From a virus, in IMG/VR virus record IMGVR_UViG_3300017767_002046, positions 1 through 22,623 of that record: a stretch of 22,623 nt of DNA. The stretch is one strand, 5' to 3'. Below, piece after piece: positions 1 to 6,978 of this stretch. Every line of letters starts with the position of its first letter. Positions within the stretch are counted from its first letter, which is position 1. The translations under genes were made by a program, and so were the position numbers. The notes under the pieces are model-generated. The model did not search any database. It was not told where the DNA came from and saw only the letters and a program-made list of their open reading frames with translations.

Positions 1-1
1 A

Positions 2-199
2 CAAACACATAAACCTATGCCATATAATTGGTGGGAAGTCAGAGATACAAGATCTCTAATAGAAGGCTTATCATGGGGATCTAAACTTGAAAATAAATTT
101 ATTCCACCAGGTTGTGACGAATTAGTAAAACATAACCCAACACATGATATAGCTTTAGATGTCATGAGAATACAAGCATTAGCACAGGCGATACAATGA
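2..199 (+). CDS. DexA-like 3'-5' exonuclease, C-terminal fragment (partial)
   Basis: The reading frame is open through the left edge of the window, so this is the C-terminal 65 or so residues of a longer protein; the ATG at 17 is probably internal. The segment WWEVRDTRSL followed about 30 residues later by HNPTHDIALDVMRIQ resembles the end of RNase H-fold exonucleases of the DexA / Rv2179c-like type. In these the VRDTR strand precedes a late His-x(4)-Asp that completes the DEDD metal site. T4 DexA degrades single-stranded DNA from the 3' end. The upstream catalytic residues lie outside the window, so activity cannot be judged. The stop overlaps the next start by ATGA. Confidence is limited by the short fragment. 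Confidence 0.5.
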   Translation, partial: QTHKPMPYNWWEVRDTRSLIEGLSWGSKLENKFIPPGCDELVKHNPTHDIALDVMRIQALAQAIQ

Positions 200-936
200 A
201 ACTAACTTTAATAGGATTTGGTTACGTAGGAAAGGCTGTACATAATGTATTAAAAGAAAATCATGATGTTAAGATTGTCGATCCTAAGTACAACGAAAAT
301 TTAATAGAAGATGATTCTGATGGATATATAGTTTGTGTTCCAACGCCATCAGATTTTATCGGTGGATGTGACATGTCATATATCAATAACGTCTGCGCGC
401 ATGTACCAGATAATAAACCAGTACTTATAAAAAGTACTATGAGTTTAGAAGGCTGGAATAAATTAAAAACACTAGGAAAGAGTTTTAATTTCAGTCCAGA
501 ATTTTTAACTGCTGCTAATTCTATGGACGATTTTAAAAATACAGAATATATGTTACTTGGTGGACCTGACTATGATTTTTGGAGAAATGTGTTTCCGTTT
601 CCTACAGTAAAAGCTTCTATAGAAGAACTTATAATTGTTAAGTATTCGGTAAATTGTTTTCTAGCAGCGAAAGTTTCTTTTTTTAATGAGATACATAATC
701 TATGTGAGGCTACTAATATTAATTATAATACAGTGGCATCTCATGTTTCTATGGATAGAAGAATAGGAACAAGTCATATGGAAGTACCAGGTCCAGATGG
801 AAAGCTAGGATTTGGCGGAGCTTGTTTTCCAAAAGATACAAACGCTTTAGTTGCTACAGGCTTACACTTTGGTAGTCCTATGACAATACTAAATGAGATA
901 GTAGCAAAAAATAATTTAATAAGAGATGATATATGA
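196..936 (+). CDS. Short UDP-glucose/GDP-mannose dehydrogenase-like protein
   Basis: Family members oxidise a nucleotide sugar to its uronic acid with two NAD+ (UDP-glucose to UDP-glucuronate is the usual case). Visible features are the Rossmann GFGYVG at residues 7-12, VCVPTPS near 46-52, SPEFL near 100-104, the central K-x3-N helix near 149-153 and the catalytic-Cys motif GFGGACFPKD with Cys210. At 246 residues it is much shorter than the usual 390-450. It stops soon after the catalytic Cys and lacks the C-terminal UDP-binding domain. It starts in an ATGA overlap with the exonuclease and ends in one with gp62. It may supply a uronic acid or pentose precursor for glycan or DNA decoration, or have lost the full two-step reaction. 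The family call is firm; the substrate is unknown. Confidence 0.85.
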   Translation: MKLTLIGFGYVGKAVHNVLKENHDVKIVDPKYNENLIEDDSDGYIVCVPTPSDFIGGCDMSYINNVCAHVPDNKPVLIKSTMSLEGWNKLKTLGKSFNFSPEFLTAANSMDDFKNTEYMLLGGPDYDFWRNVFPFPTVKASIEELIIVKYSVNCFLAAKVSFFNEIHNLCEATNINYNTVASHVSMDRRIGTSHMEVPGPDGKLGFGGACFPKDTNALVATGLHFGSPMTILNEIVAKNNLIRDDI

Positions 937-1313
937 ACCACTTTGATTATTTAAACAGTATAAATGATACAAAGAAAGATATTATGGTTGATGATCTTGC
1001 TGAAAAAGATTATAACGCCTTTATGGTCAATAGAGGATTGTCATACTACAATGATACTGTAATATACGCAAATGAAATGAATAAGTATGCTCAAATTGAT
1101 TCACGCATGCAGTATGACTTCTTAAAACAAATAATAAGAAAAAGAAAAAGATTCTCTAAATGGAATAAAGCAGATAAATCTGCAGATGTTGAAGTTATAA
1201 AAGAATATTATGGTTATTCACGAGACAAAGCTTATCAAGTTCTTTCAATACTCACGAAAGACCAGTTAGATGTTATTCGTAAAAAGATCAGTAAAGGCGG
1301 TAGAAGTCGGTAG
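933..1313 (+). CDS. 62: Clamp loader small subunit (T4 gp62 family)
   Basis: In T4, gp62 joins four gp44 ATPases to load the gp45 sliding clamp for the gp43 polymerase. The 126-residue protein has the N-terminal pattern FDYLNSINDTKKDIMVDD, then the conserved YNAFMVNRGLSYYNDTV stretch and an RKRKRFSKWNK segment. These are typical of gp62 in marine T4-like phages. It is shorter than T4 gp62 (187 residues), as is usual for the marine group. The start is in an ATGA overlap with the dehydrogenase. RegA follows after a short AT-rich gap, the same 62-regA adjacency as in T4. gp44 and gp45 would be expected just upstream, but only the exonuclease and the sugar dehydrogenase are visible there. Confidence 0.88.
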   Translation: MNHFDYLNSINDTKKDIMVDDLAEKDYNAFMVNRGLSYYNDTVIYANEMNKYAQIDSRMQYDFLKQIIRKRKRFSKWNKADKSADVEVIKEYYGYSRDKAYQVLSILTKDQLDVIRKKISKGGRSR

Positions 1314-1316
1314 TTT

Positions 1317-1324
1317 TATAAATA
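1317..1324 (+). promoter_or_regulatory. Exact TATAAATA match (possible T4-type late promoter) upstream of regA
   Basis: TATAAATA is the consensus for gp55-directed late transcription in T4. This copy lies in the 41-bp gap between gp62 and RegA and would start RNA roughly 10-13 bases downstream, ahead of every candidate regA start. It is the only exact copy I noticed on this strand. In DNA this AT-rich a few chance copies per 22 kb are expected, and regA is not a typical late gene. It may therefore be fortuitous. Two overlapping TATAAT hexamers lie just downstream (1339-1349) without a convincing -35. Confidence 0.3.
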
Positions 1325-1366
1325 GTATCAACGAATAATATAATATAATAAACCGTGAGTTTTAAA

Positions 1367-1780
1367 ATGGAAGAATTAGACACTTTAGTTGAGTGGAACC
1401 CAGATTTAATGTTAGAGGTTTCTCTTAACGAACCTGACGATTTTTTAAAAGTCAGAGAGACACTTACCCGAATCGGTGTAGCATCAAGAAAAGATAAAAA
1501 GTTATATCAGTCCTGTCACATCCTCCACAAACAAGGACGCTACTTTATTGTGCATTTCAAAGAACTATTTTTATTAGATGGAAAGAAATCTAATCTAGAA
1601 GAAGCAGATATTGGAAGAAGAAATACAATAGCAACTCTTATGTCAGACTGGGGTCTTGTAACTATTGAAGGTGTGGATAACTTAAATCCGATGGCACCAC
1701 TTAGACAAATTAAGATTATATCATTTAAGGACAAGAATAATTGGGAACTGTCTCCGAAATACAACATCGGCAGGAAATAA
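1367..1780 (+). CDS. regA: RegA translational repressor
   Basis: RegA binds the initiation regions of many early mRNAs, including its own in T4, and blocks ribosome binding. The protein matches the family closely: the segments PDDFLKVRETLTRIGVAS, LYQSCHILHKQGRYFIVHFK, a DWGL turn and the C-terminal ISFKDKNNWELSPKYNIG follow T4 RegA almost block for block. The start is uncertain. A GTG at 1355, this ATG at 1367 (weak GAG seven bases upstream) and an ATG at 1409 are all in frame. The last aligns with residue 1 of T4 RegA, and the sequence before it would be a 14-18 residue extension. None has a strong Shine-Dalgarno. The end overlaps the next frame by 40 bases. Confidence 0.92.
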   Translation: MEELDTLVEWNPDLMLEVSLNEPDDFLKVRETLTRIGVASRKDKKLYQSCHILHKQGRYFIVHFKELFLLDGKKSNLEEADIGRRNTIATLMSDWGLVTIEGVDNLNPMAPLRQIKIISFKDKNNWELSPKYNIGRK

Positions 1781-2529
1781 CAATATGGGTAGAAGATAAA
1801 AATAAGTTTGACTATTATCTAGCAGATGAATCATTCTTAAATTGTTTTACTGATATTAACGTAAAATATAGATGTATACATGGTGATCGATTTTCCAAAT
1901 ATGATCGATCAGAGAATAATATTTTTCTTATTCCTATATTTAATTTAGAAGAAATGTATTCAAAACTTCATGATATGTGTTTTGATTTAATGGCATTCCT
2001 AGTAAGTAATAATATTAAAATAATTATTAGTTGTGGTCATCTCTCAATTGATGAACCTATATCTGATTCTATAATTTCTTTTAAAGTGTTATGTAATGAC
2101 AGTAATTTAGACGATGATAGAATAATTTCTATAAATTCTTTTCCTGTAAAACTATGGAATTTTTATGGTCCTCATTATATACAGCATAGAATGCTTAACG
2201 CATTAAAAGACGTAGATCATGATATTATTACTGATAATAAAGAATGGTGGAATACAGAAGAAATGGAAAAATCTGCCGTTGTAAAAATTATTAAGAAAGA
2301 TCACGTTTGGAAAGCTTTAATGATAGGTCAACCTTTTATATACAACGGTGACTTTGATTTAAAAAAACTAGGATTTAAAGAATATCCTTGGTTGAATAAA
2401 AAAGTTAATAAGATCTTCGTTAGAAAGAATTCTTATTTTATTAATAAACACAACAAAGAAAACTTTAACAGAATTGTTAAAGAAAATAATAACTATGCAT
2501 TATTTGCATCGCAGTTATTCACTAGATGA
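1741..2529 (+). CDS. Unrecognised 262-aa protein
   Basis: I do not recognise this protein. It is a long, very AT-rich frame with no signal peptide, no clear membrane segment and no P-loop or Rossmann motif. It is rich in Asn, Asp, Ile and Phe, and ends in a basic stretch followed by YALFASQLFTR. There is no in-frame ATG near the beginning; the first is around residue 74. The TTG at 1741, preceded by AAGGA nine bases upstream inside regA, is the best start candidate and gives a 40-base overlap with regA. The strongly AT-biased codon use, unlike the neighbouring polymerase genes, suggests a recently acquired or weakly constrained gene. The coding call rests on length and lack of stops. Confidence 0.6.
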   Translation: MGTVSEIQHRQEITIWVEDKNKFDYYLADESFLNCFTDINVKYRCIHGDRFSKYDRSENNIFLIPIFNLEEMYSKLHDMCFDLMAFLVSNNIKIIISCGHLSIDEPISDSIISFKVLCNDSNLDDDRIISINSFPVKLWNFYGPHYIQHRMLNALKDVDHDIITDNKEWWNTEEMEKSAVVKIIKKDHVWKALMIGQPFIYNGDFDLKKLGFKEYPWLNKKVNKIFVRKNSYFINKHNKENFNRIVKENNNYALFASQLFTR

Positions 2530-2551
2530 ATAACTCTTTTGTATATATAAC

Positions 2552-2578
2552 TATAGGTGCTGAGAAATCAGGCCTATA
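2552..2578 (+). promoter_or_regulatory. Hairpin with GAAA tetraloop in the hsp20 leader
   Basis: A six-base outer stem (TATAGG with CCTATA) surrounds a small asymmetric internal loop and a CTGA-GAAA-TCAG inner hairpin closed by a GNRA tetraloop. It lies between the unknown gene and Hsp20. The downstream AATTTTAACC is a poor U-tract, so this is either a weak terminator or a structured leader. Its 3' arm contains GCCT (2572-2575), which could alternatively pair with AGGC (2602-2605) at the end of the hsp20 Shine-Dalgarno. That would allow a switch or thermometer. The hairpin is seen in the sequence; its function is inferred. Confidence 0.45.
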
Positions 2579-2609
2579 AATTTTAACCTTGCTAAATTAG
2601 GAGGCAACT

Positions 2610-3068
2610 ATGACTGGTACTTTTATGTTCCCTAGGAACGCTTTTTTAGGTTTCGACCATCTTTTTGACGAACTAGAACAAATCACAAATCACGCAAATG
2701 ACTCATATCCACCTCACAATGTAATTAAACATGGTGATACCGAGTATGATATAGAATTAGCGATTGCCGGATTCTCTAAGGACAATATTAATATTGAACT
2801 GAAAGATCACGTATTAACGATTAAAGGTGATAGTGGTAAAGAAAAAGATAAAAAATATGTCCACAGAGGCATATCAGGTCGAAAATTTTTAAAATCGTTC
2901 AGGCTTTCAGAGTACGCAGAAGTCAGTGGTGCTGATCTAACGGACGGGATTCTAACTGTCAAAATAGAAGTAATCCTACCAAAAGAAAAGCGACCCCAGA
3001 AAATTTCAATCGGAACTGGGAGACTAACCAATGGCACAGATGCGCAACTACTTAACGAAACTACTTAG
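2610..3068 (+). CDS. Small heat-shock protein (Hsp20/alpha-crystallin)
   Basis: Hsp20 proteins are ATP-independent holdases that form oligomers and keep unfolding proteins soluble; phage copies are common in marine T4-like phages and may help virion protein folding. The alpha-crystallin domain spans roughly residues 37-135. It includes YDIELAIAGFSKDNINIELKD, the LTIKG strand and the late conserved LTDGILTVKI (A-x-x-x-G-x-L type) motif. The 152-residue length is normal. The start has a strong AGGAGG six bases upstream. The gene overlaps a DUF3563-type mini-gene in another frame by 38 bases. A hairpin in its leader may control expression. Confidence 0.93.
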   Translation: MTGTFMFPRNAFLGFDHLFDELEQITNHANDSYPPHNVIKHGDTEYDIELAIAGFSKDNINIELKDHVLTIKGDSGKEKDKKYVHRGISGRKFLKSFRLSEYAEVSGADLTDGILTVKIEVILPKEKRPQKISIGTGRLTNGTDAQLLNETT

Positions 3069-3201
3069 CATAATACCTTCAAGACCTATGACGGCAGAAC
3101 AGAAATTTTTATCTGAATCTATCGACTTAGCGGATCTTGAAAGAAGAGTTAAGGAAATTCAAAGACCAAAAAGCATACCTTCTTACAGGTATTGGATTTA
3201 A
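3031..3201 (+). CDS. DUF3563-like 56-aa protein
   Basis: This short frame begins inside the end of hsp20 with a GGGAG-like ribosome site about ten bases upstream, and ends just before a strong terminator. The middle of the 56-residue product, LSESIDLADLERRVKEIQR, matches the S-x-D-x-A-DLERR-x-RE/KE-x-(E/Q) core of DUF3563, a small family found in bacteria and T4-like marine phages. No function is known. The rest is a basic N-terminal helix and an aromatic C-terminus (SYRYWI). Its position suggests translation from the hsp20 transcript. Confidence 0.75.
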   Translation: MAQMRNYLTKLLSIIPSRPMTAEQKFLSESIDLADLERRVKEIQRPKSIPSYRYWI

Positions 3202-3206
3202 TCTAG

Positions 3207-3245
3207 GGGGCGGGCTTCGGTCCGCTCTTAAGTTTTAATTTTTTT
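3207..3245 (+). terminator. Rho-independent terminator with UUCG tetraloop
   Basis: An eight-base-pair G/C-rich stem (3208-3215 with 3220-3227, two G-U pairs) is capped by the very stable C(UUCG)G tetraloop. It is followed by a T-rich tract ending in seven consecutive T. It is the only strongly GC-rich hairpin in this AT-rich window. It lies directly after the DUF3563-like gene and would end the hsp20 transcript, separating it from the pseudoazurin group. Confidence 0.85.
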
Positions 3246-3258
3246 AAAAGAGGAAAAA

Positions 3259-3519
3259 ATGTCAGTATTAACGTACGGATTAGAAAGAACTTGTCATGTA
3301 TGCGATGCAGTAAATACTTTTGTATATAAATTATATTTAAAGATGGCGTGGCAGAACGAAATAAATCGCAACCTTCGAGTATTTAATGAAATAAAGAATC
3401 TAGACGCAGAGGCTGGATATCATTTACAAAGATTAAATGATAATACAAATGATAAATACAGTAGTCTAATGAGGAACAACAGGCCGTTTAAATGGGCCTG
3501 GGAAGATGATGGAGAATAA
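3259..3519 (+). CDS. Unrecognised 86-aa protein with N-terminal CxxC
   Basis: This small gene of unknown function starts 14 bases after the terminator and has an AGAGG ribosome site. A single CHVC pair lies near residues 12-15, followed by an amphipathic, mostly helical middle (MAWQNEINRNLRVFNEIKN) and a Trp-rich acidic end (KWAWEDDGE). One CxxC is not enough for a zinc ribbon, but could bind metal in a dimer. The C-terminus overlaps the pseudoazurin start by 14 bases, so the two are probably translationally coupled. No promoter is obvious between the terminator and this gene; transcription may be read-through. Confidence 0.6.
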   Translation: MSVLTYGLERTCHVCDAVNTFVYKLYLKMAWQNEINRNLRVFNEIKNLDAEAGYHLQRLNDNTNDKYSSLMRNNRPFKWAWEDDGE

Positions 3520-3970
3520 ACCAAAATGGGAGTATTATATTAATATGGCAATATTTTATGGAATATTTTTAGGATTCATATTAGCAGTAAGTTCTACTTT
3601 TGCCGCAGATATGGATATCGAGATGCTAAATAAAAAAGGTAAAGAAAAGATGGTGTATTCAGTCGATGTAGCTAATATCGATGCAGGAGATACTATCACT
3701 TGGTTACCAGCATCTAAGGGACACAATGTACATTTCATTGCAGGACCAGATGGGTGGGCGTTACCAAAGAAAAGTAAGAACAATCAAGAAGTTGCTATTA
3801 CTTTTGATACACCAGGTGTGTACCTTTACCAGTGTACACCACATGCTTCAATGGGTATGATTGGACTCGTAGTAGTAGGTGAAGATACGAGTAACATTGA
3901 TCTTATCAAAAAAGCTAAGGTCAGAGGAAAGAGTAAGAAAAAATTAAAGAAATTATTAGAAAACATTTAA
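3506..3970 (+). CDS. Pseudoazurin-like blue copper protein, exported
   Basis: Pseudoazurins are small periplasmic type-1 copper proteins that carry single electrons, classically to nitrite or nitrous oxide reductases. After a hydrophobic segment (residues 14-33, ending at a likely cleavage TFA-AD) comes the cupredoxin fold. The four copper ligands are visible: His73 in GHNVHF, Cys110 and His113 in YQCTPHASMGM, and Met118. The MLNKKG start of the mature chain and the lysine-rich tail (residues 134-150) are also pseudoazurin traits. Two adjacent ATGs (3506, 3509) are possible starts, just after GGGAAG. It is followed 15 bases later by a DoxX-like membrane protein. Family call strong; physiological partner unknown. 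Confidence 0.9.
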   Translation: MMENKPKWEYYINMAIFYGIFLGFILAVSSTFAADMDIEMLNKKGKEKMVYSVDVANIDAGDTITWLPASKGHNVHFIAGPDGWALPKKSKNNQEVAITFDTPGVYLYQCTPHASMGMIGLVVVGEDTSNIDLIKKAKVRGKSKKKLKKLLENI

Positions 3971-3985
3971 ACTATAAATTATATC

Positions 3986-4408
3986 ATGAAAATTAAAATA
4001 CCCGAATTTTGTTTATCACAGTGGCTATTACGTCTACCCTTAGCCATTGTGTTTATTCAACAAGGACTCGATAAGATTCCTGTTGATATCGAAACCGCAG
4101 AATCATTTGAGCTTTCCTATATAGTATGGTGGTTCGTAGCTTATGGAGAATTATTAGCTGGAATCGGATTAATAGTAGGCGGTCTAATGATTAAACCTTA
4201 CCTCCCAATATTAGAAAGATGTTATATACCAGATATTGGTGATATGCTAACGCGATTTAGTGGAATCACTATGTGCTGTATAATGACAGGTGTTATATGG
4301 ATCGGCGAACCAGCAAGTTTTATGGACGTTCTTTTATATGATAACCTTCATGTATTCTTATGGGTCGGTGGAACATTCTTTGCTCTACGTGGAAATAGAG
4401 CAAAATAA
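3986..4408 (+). CDS. DoxX-like four-helix membrane protein
   Basis: DoxX/DoxD-type proteins are small integral membrane proteins linked to quinone-dependent redox reactions, such as thiosulfate:quinone oxidoreductase in Acidianus, and to bacterial oxidative-stress complexes. The 140-residue product has about four hydrophobic segments. Family landmarks are RLPLAIVFIQQGLDKI, YGELLAGIGLIVGG, RFSGITMCCIMTGVIW and a final HVFLWVGGTFFALRG. The ATG at 3986 has no good Shine-Dalgarno, so it may depend on coupling to the pseudoazurin 15 bases upstream. Pairing with a periplasmic copper protein suggests electron exchange with the membrane quinone pool, which is inference. Confidence 0.7.
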   Translation: MKIKIPEFCLSQWLLRLPLAIVFIQQGLDKIPVDIETAESFELSYIVWWFVAYGELLAGIGLIVGGLMIKPYLPILERCYIPDIGDMLTRFSGITMCCIMTGVIWIGEPASFMDVLLYDNLHVFLWVGGTFFALRGNRAK

Positions 4409-4411
4409 TAG

Positions 4412-4440
4412 TTTACATTTAAATAAAATTGTGTTATAAT
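4412..4440 (+). promoter_or_regulatory. Strong sigma70-type promoter for DNA polymerase
   Basis: TTTACA (4412-4417), a 17-bp spacer and TATAAT (4435-4440) with an upstream TG making an extended -10. The expected start, seven bases past the -10, is position 4447, the A of the polymerase ATG, so the mRNA would be leaderless. Closely similar promoters lie at 7679, 9381, 12784 and 17255. Confidence 0.85.
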
Positions 4441-4446
4441 TATAGT

Positions 4447-6978
4447 ATGAAATCATTTTATACTTCTGTCAATCGCTATGGCAATTCTATCCTTTATCGT
4501 GGTTATAACGAGAACGGAGCTGCCATAGCTCAGCGATATAAGTTCTCACCTACATTCTATACACCTTCTAAGAAGGAAACTCAGTTCAAAGGATTTGACT
4601 CTGGTTACGTGGCACCAATGACATTTCCAACTATGAGGGATGCTAAAGAATGGTTAGAACAATATCAAGAAATGGATGGAGTTTCTATTTTTGGCTCCAC
4701 CAATTACATACATCAGTTCATCACTGAAACGTTTCCTAAAAAGATCGATTTTGAACCAAATGCTATTAACATAGTCAATTTCGATATCGAGGTTGCATCA
4801 GATGATGGATTTCCTGTTCCTGAACAGGCAGCATATCCAGTTACAGCCATCACAGTAAAATCAAGTAAGTCTTCAGTATATCAAGTCTGGGGATGCGGTG
4901 ATTATACTTCTGCAAAATGTGAAATAGAACTCGACGGTAATTTGATACAATATCATAAATGTAAGAATGAAACTGAACTCCTCGCTAAGTTCTTAGGTTA
5001 CTGGGTTAAGAACTATCCTGACGTAGTTACTGGTTGGAATACTCGTTTCTTTGATATACCTTACATCGTAAACCGTATTAAAAACATTGGTGGTGAGAAA
5101 GCAGCAAACAGATTATCTCCATGGAACTTAGTTAATGATAGAAACATGATGATCGGTGGCAGAATGAACTACAGCTACGACATCAGTGGAATTCAACAAG
5201 CTGATTACTTAGAGTTATTTAGAAAGTTTGGATATTCATATGGTCCACAAGAATCATATCGTCTTGATCATATAGCATATGTAGTTCTTGGTGAACGTAA
5301 ACTTTCTTTTGAAGAACACGGTAGTTTATTAAATCTTTATAAAAATGATTATCAAAAATTTATTGACTACAACATTAAAGATGTACAATTAGTCGATCGT
5401 ATTGACCAAAAGATGGGTCTTATTAATCTAGCGTTTACAATGGCGTATAGAGCTGGAGTTAATTTAACTGATACATTTGGAACTACATCAATATGGGAAT
5501 CAATCATATACCGTAGACTATTTCAAAATAAAATCATTTCACCAGTTCAACAAATTAAAAAGGTTGTATATCAAAATAGATCTAATCCGAATGTGATTGA
5601 GGGTGGTTATGTTAAAGATCCTCAAGTAGGTGCACACGACTGGGTGGTATCGTTTGATCTGAACTCTCTATATCCTAATATTATTGTTCAGTCCAACATA
5701 TCACCCGAAACTTTGATCAGAGATAAATCGTTTGGTGTACACGTTCAAGACGTTGAGTACTATCTAAATAATAAAGAAAAAGTATGTGATGAGCATTCTA
5801 TATGTGCAAGTGGTGTTCCTTTCTCAAAAGGCAAGCAAGGAATCATTCCAGAACTTATTGTCGATTATTATGCCGAGCGTTCTGAAATCAAGAAGAAGAT
5901 GTTAAAAGCTAAATCACTGTATGAAAAAGAAAAATCAAGATCTCTTGAAGCTGAAATCAATCAGCTTGAGAATAATCAAATGGCTATTAAGATCTTGTTG
6001 AACTCTCTTTATGGCGCATTAGCTAATAAGTACTTTAAATATTTTGATAATGCCCTCGCTGAAAGTGTTACACTCACAGGTCAATTATCTATCAAATGGG
6101 CTGAAAAAGCAATCAACGAAGAAATGAATAAGGTTCTTAAGACTAATAATAAAGATTATGTTATCGCGATTGATACCGATTCTTTATACATTAACTTCGG
6201 TCCATTAGTAAAGAAACTCAATCCAAAAGATCCAGTAGCAGCTATCGATAAGTTATGTCAACAACACTTTGAAAAAAAGTTAGCTGAAGCTTATGACAAA
6301 CTCTTTCATAATATGAATGGTCGAGTTTCTCGTATGGAAATGGGTAGAGAAGTTATTGCTGATCGTGGAATCTGGACAGCCAAGAAAAGATATATTCTTA
6401 ATGTGCACAACTCAGAAGGTGTACAATATGCTGAACCTAAACTTAAGATTATGGGTATTGAAGCAATCAAGTCTTCTACACCGGAAGTTGTACGTAATAA
6501 GTTTAAAGAAGCATTTAAGATCATTATATCTGGCAACGAACAAAGGACTAGACAATTCATAAATACTTTTAAACATGAGTTTAAGTCTCTTGATCCAGAA
6601 AAAGTTTCCTTTCCAAGAAGCGTACAGAACGTGGAAAAATGGAAAGATAGAAGGACCATTTATGGAAAAGGTACACCGATCCATGTTCGTGGTGCTCTTC
6701 TTTATAACAATGAAGTAGTCGATAAAGCTCTAGATAAAAAATACTCAAAAATCAACTCAGGCGATAAGATAAAATTCTCATATCTTAAGTTGCCAAATCC
6801 TATTAGAGAAAACATCATATCCTTTCCCGACTATCTACCGAAAGAATTTAATCTTCATAAGTATATTGATTATGACACACAATTCGAAAAGACATTTATA
6901 GAACCACTCAATCCGATTCTTGAAGCAGTTGGTTGGTCTGTAACTGAACAAAACACATTGGAGGATTTCTTTTCATGA
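4447..6978 (+). CDS. 43: DNA polymerase, family B (T4 gp43)
   Basis: This is the replicative polymerase with 3'-5' proofreading. Exonuclease motifs are FDIE at 112-115, NTRFFDIPY near 198-206 and Y-x3-D at 308-312. Polymerase motifs are DLNSLYPNI (motif A, Asp404), KILLNSLYG (motif B, 515-523) and DTDS (motif C, 576-579). All catalytic residues are present and the exo I position nearly equals T4 D112/E114. The length is 843 residues against 898 in T4. I place the start at 4447 (MKSFYT, as in related phages); an upstream non-ATG frame opening at 4429 lies inside the promoter. No Shine-Dalgarno precedes this ATG. The stop overlaps the phosphomannomutase start by ATGA. Confidence 0.97.
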   Translation: MKSFYTSVNRYGNSILYRGYNENGAAIAQRYKFSPTFYTPSKKETQFKGFDSGYVAPMTFPTMRDAKEWLEQYQEMDGVSIFGSTNYIHQFITETFPKKIDFEPNAINIVNFDIEVASDDGFPVPEQAAYPVTAITVKSSKSSVYQVWGCGDYTSAKCEIELDGNLIQYHKCKNETELLAKFLGYWVKNYPDVVTGWNTRFFDIPYIVNRIKNIGGEKAANRLSPWNLVNDRNMMIGGRMNYSYDISGIQQADYLELFRKFGYSYGPQESYRLDHIAYVVLGERKLSFEEHGSLLNLYKNDYQKFIDYNIKDVQLVDRIDQKMGLINLAFTMAYRAGVNLTDTFGTTSIWESIIYRRLFQNKIISPVQQIKKVVYQNRSNPNVIEGGYVKDPQVGAHDWVVSFDLNSLYPNIIVQSNISPETLIRDKSFGVHVQDVEYYLNNKEKVCDEHSICASGVPFSKGKQGIIPELIVDYYAERSEIKKKMLKAKSLYEKEKSRSLEAEINQLENNQMAIKILLNSLYGALANKYFKYFDNALAESVTLTGQLSIKWAEKAINEEMNKVLKTNNKDYVIAIDTDSLYINFGPLVKKLNPKDPVAAIDKLCQQHFEKKLAEAYDKLFHNMNGRVSRMEMGREVIADRGIWTAKKRYILNVHNSEGVQYAEPKLKIMGIEAIKSSTPEVVRNKFKEAFKIIISGNEQRTRQFINTFKHEFKSLDPEKVSFPRSVQNVEKWKDRRTIYGKGTPIHVRGALLYNNEVVDKALDKKYSKINSGDKIKFSYLKLPNPIRENIISFPDYLPKEFNLHKYIDYDTQFEKTFIEPLNPILEAVGWSVTEQNTLEDFFS

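Noticed and set aside
4429-4446. Upstream extension of the DNA polymerase frame to 4429
   Set aside because: It lies on the promoter -10 region; relatives begin at MKSFYT and the predicted RNA starts at 4447.
6306-6684. Three overlapping frames of 80-117 aa within the polymerase
   Set aside because: Shadow frames of the conserved polymerase C-terminal region; no start signals and no family resemblance.
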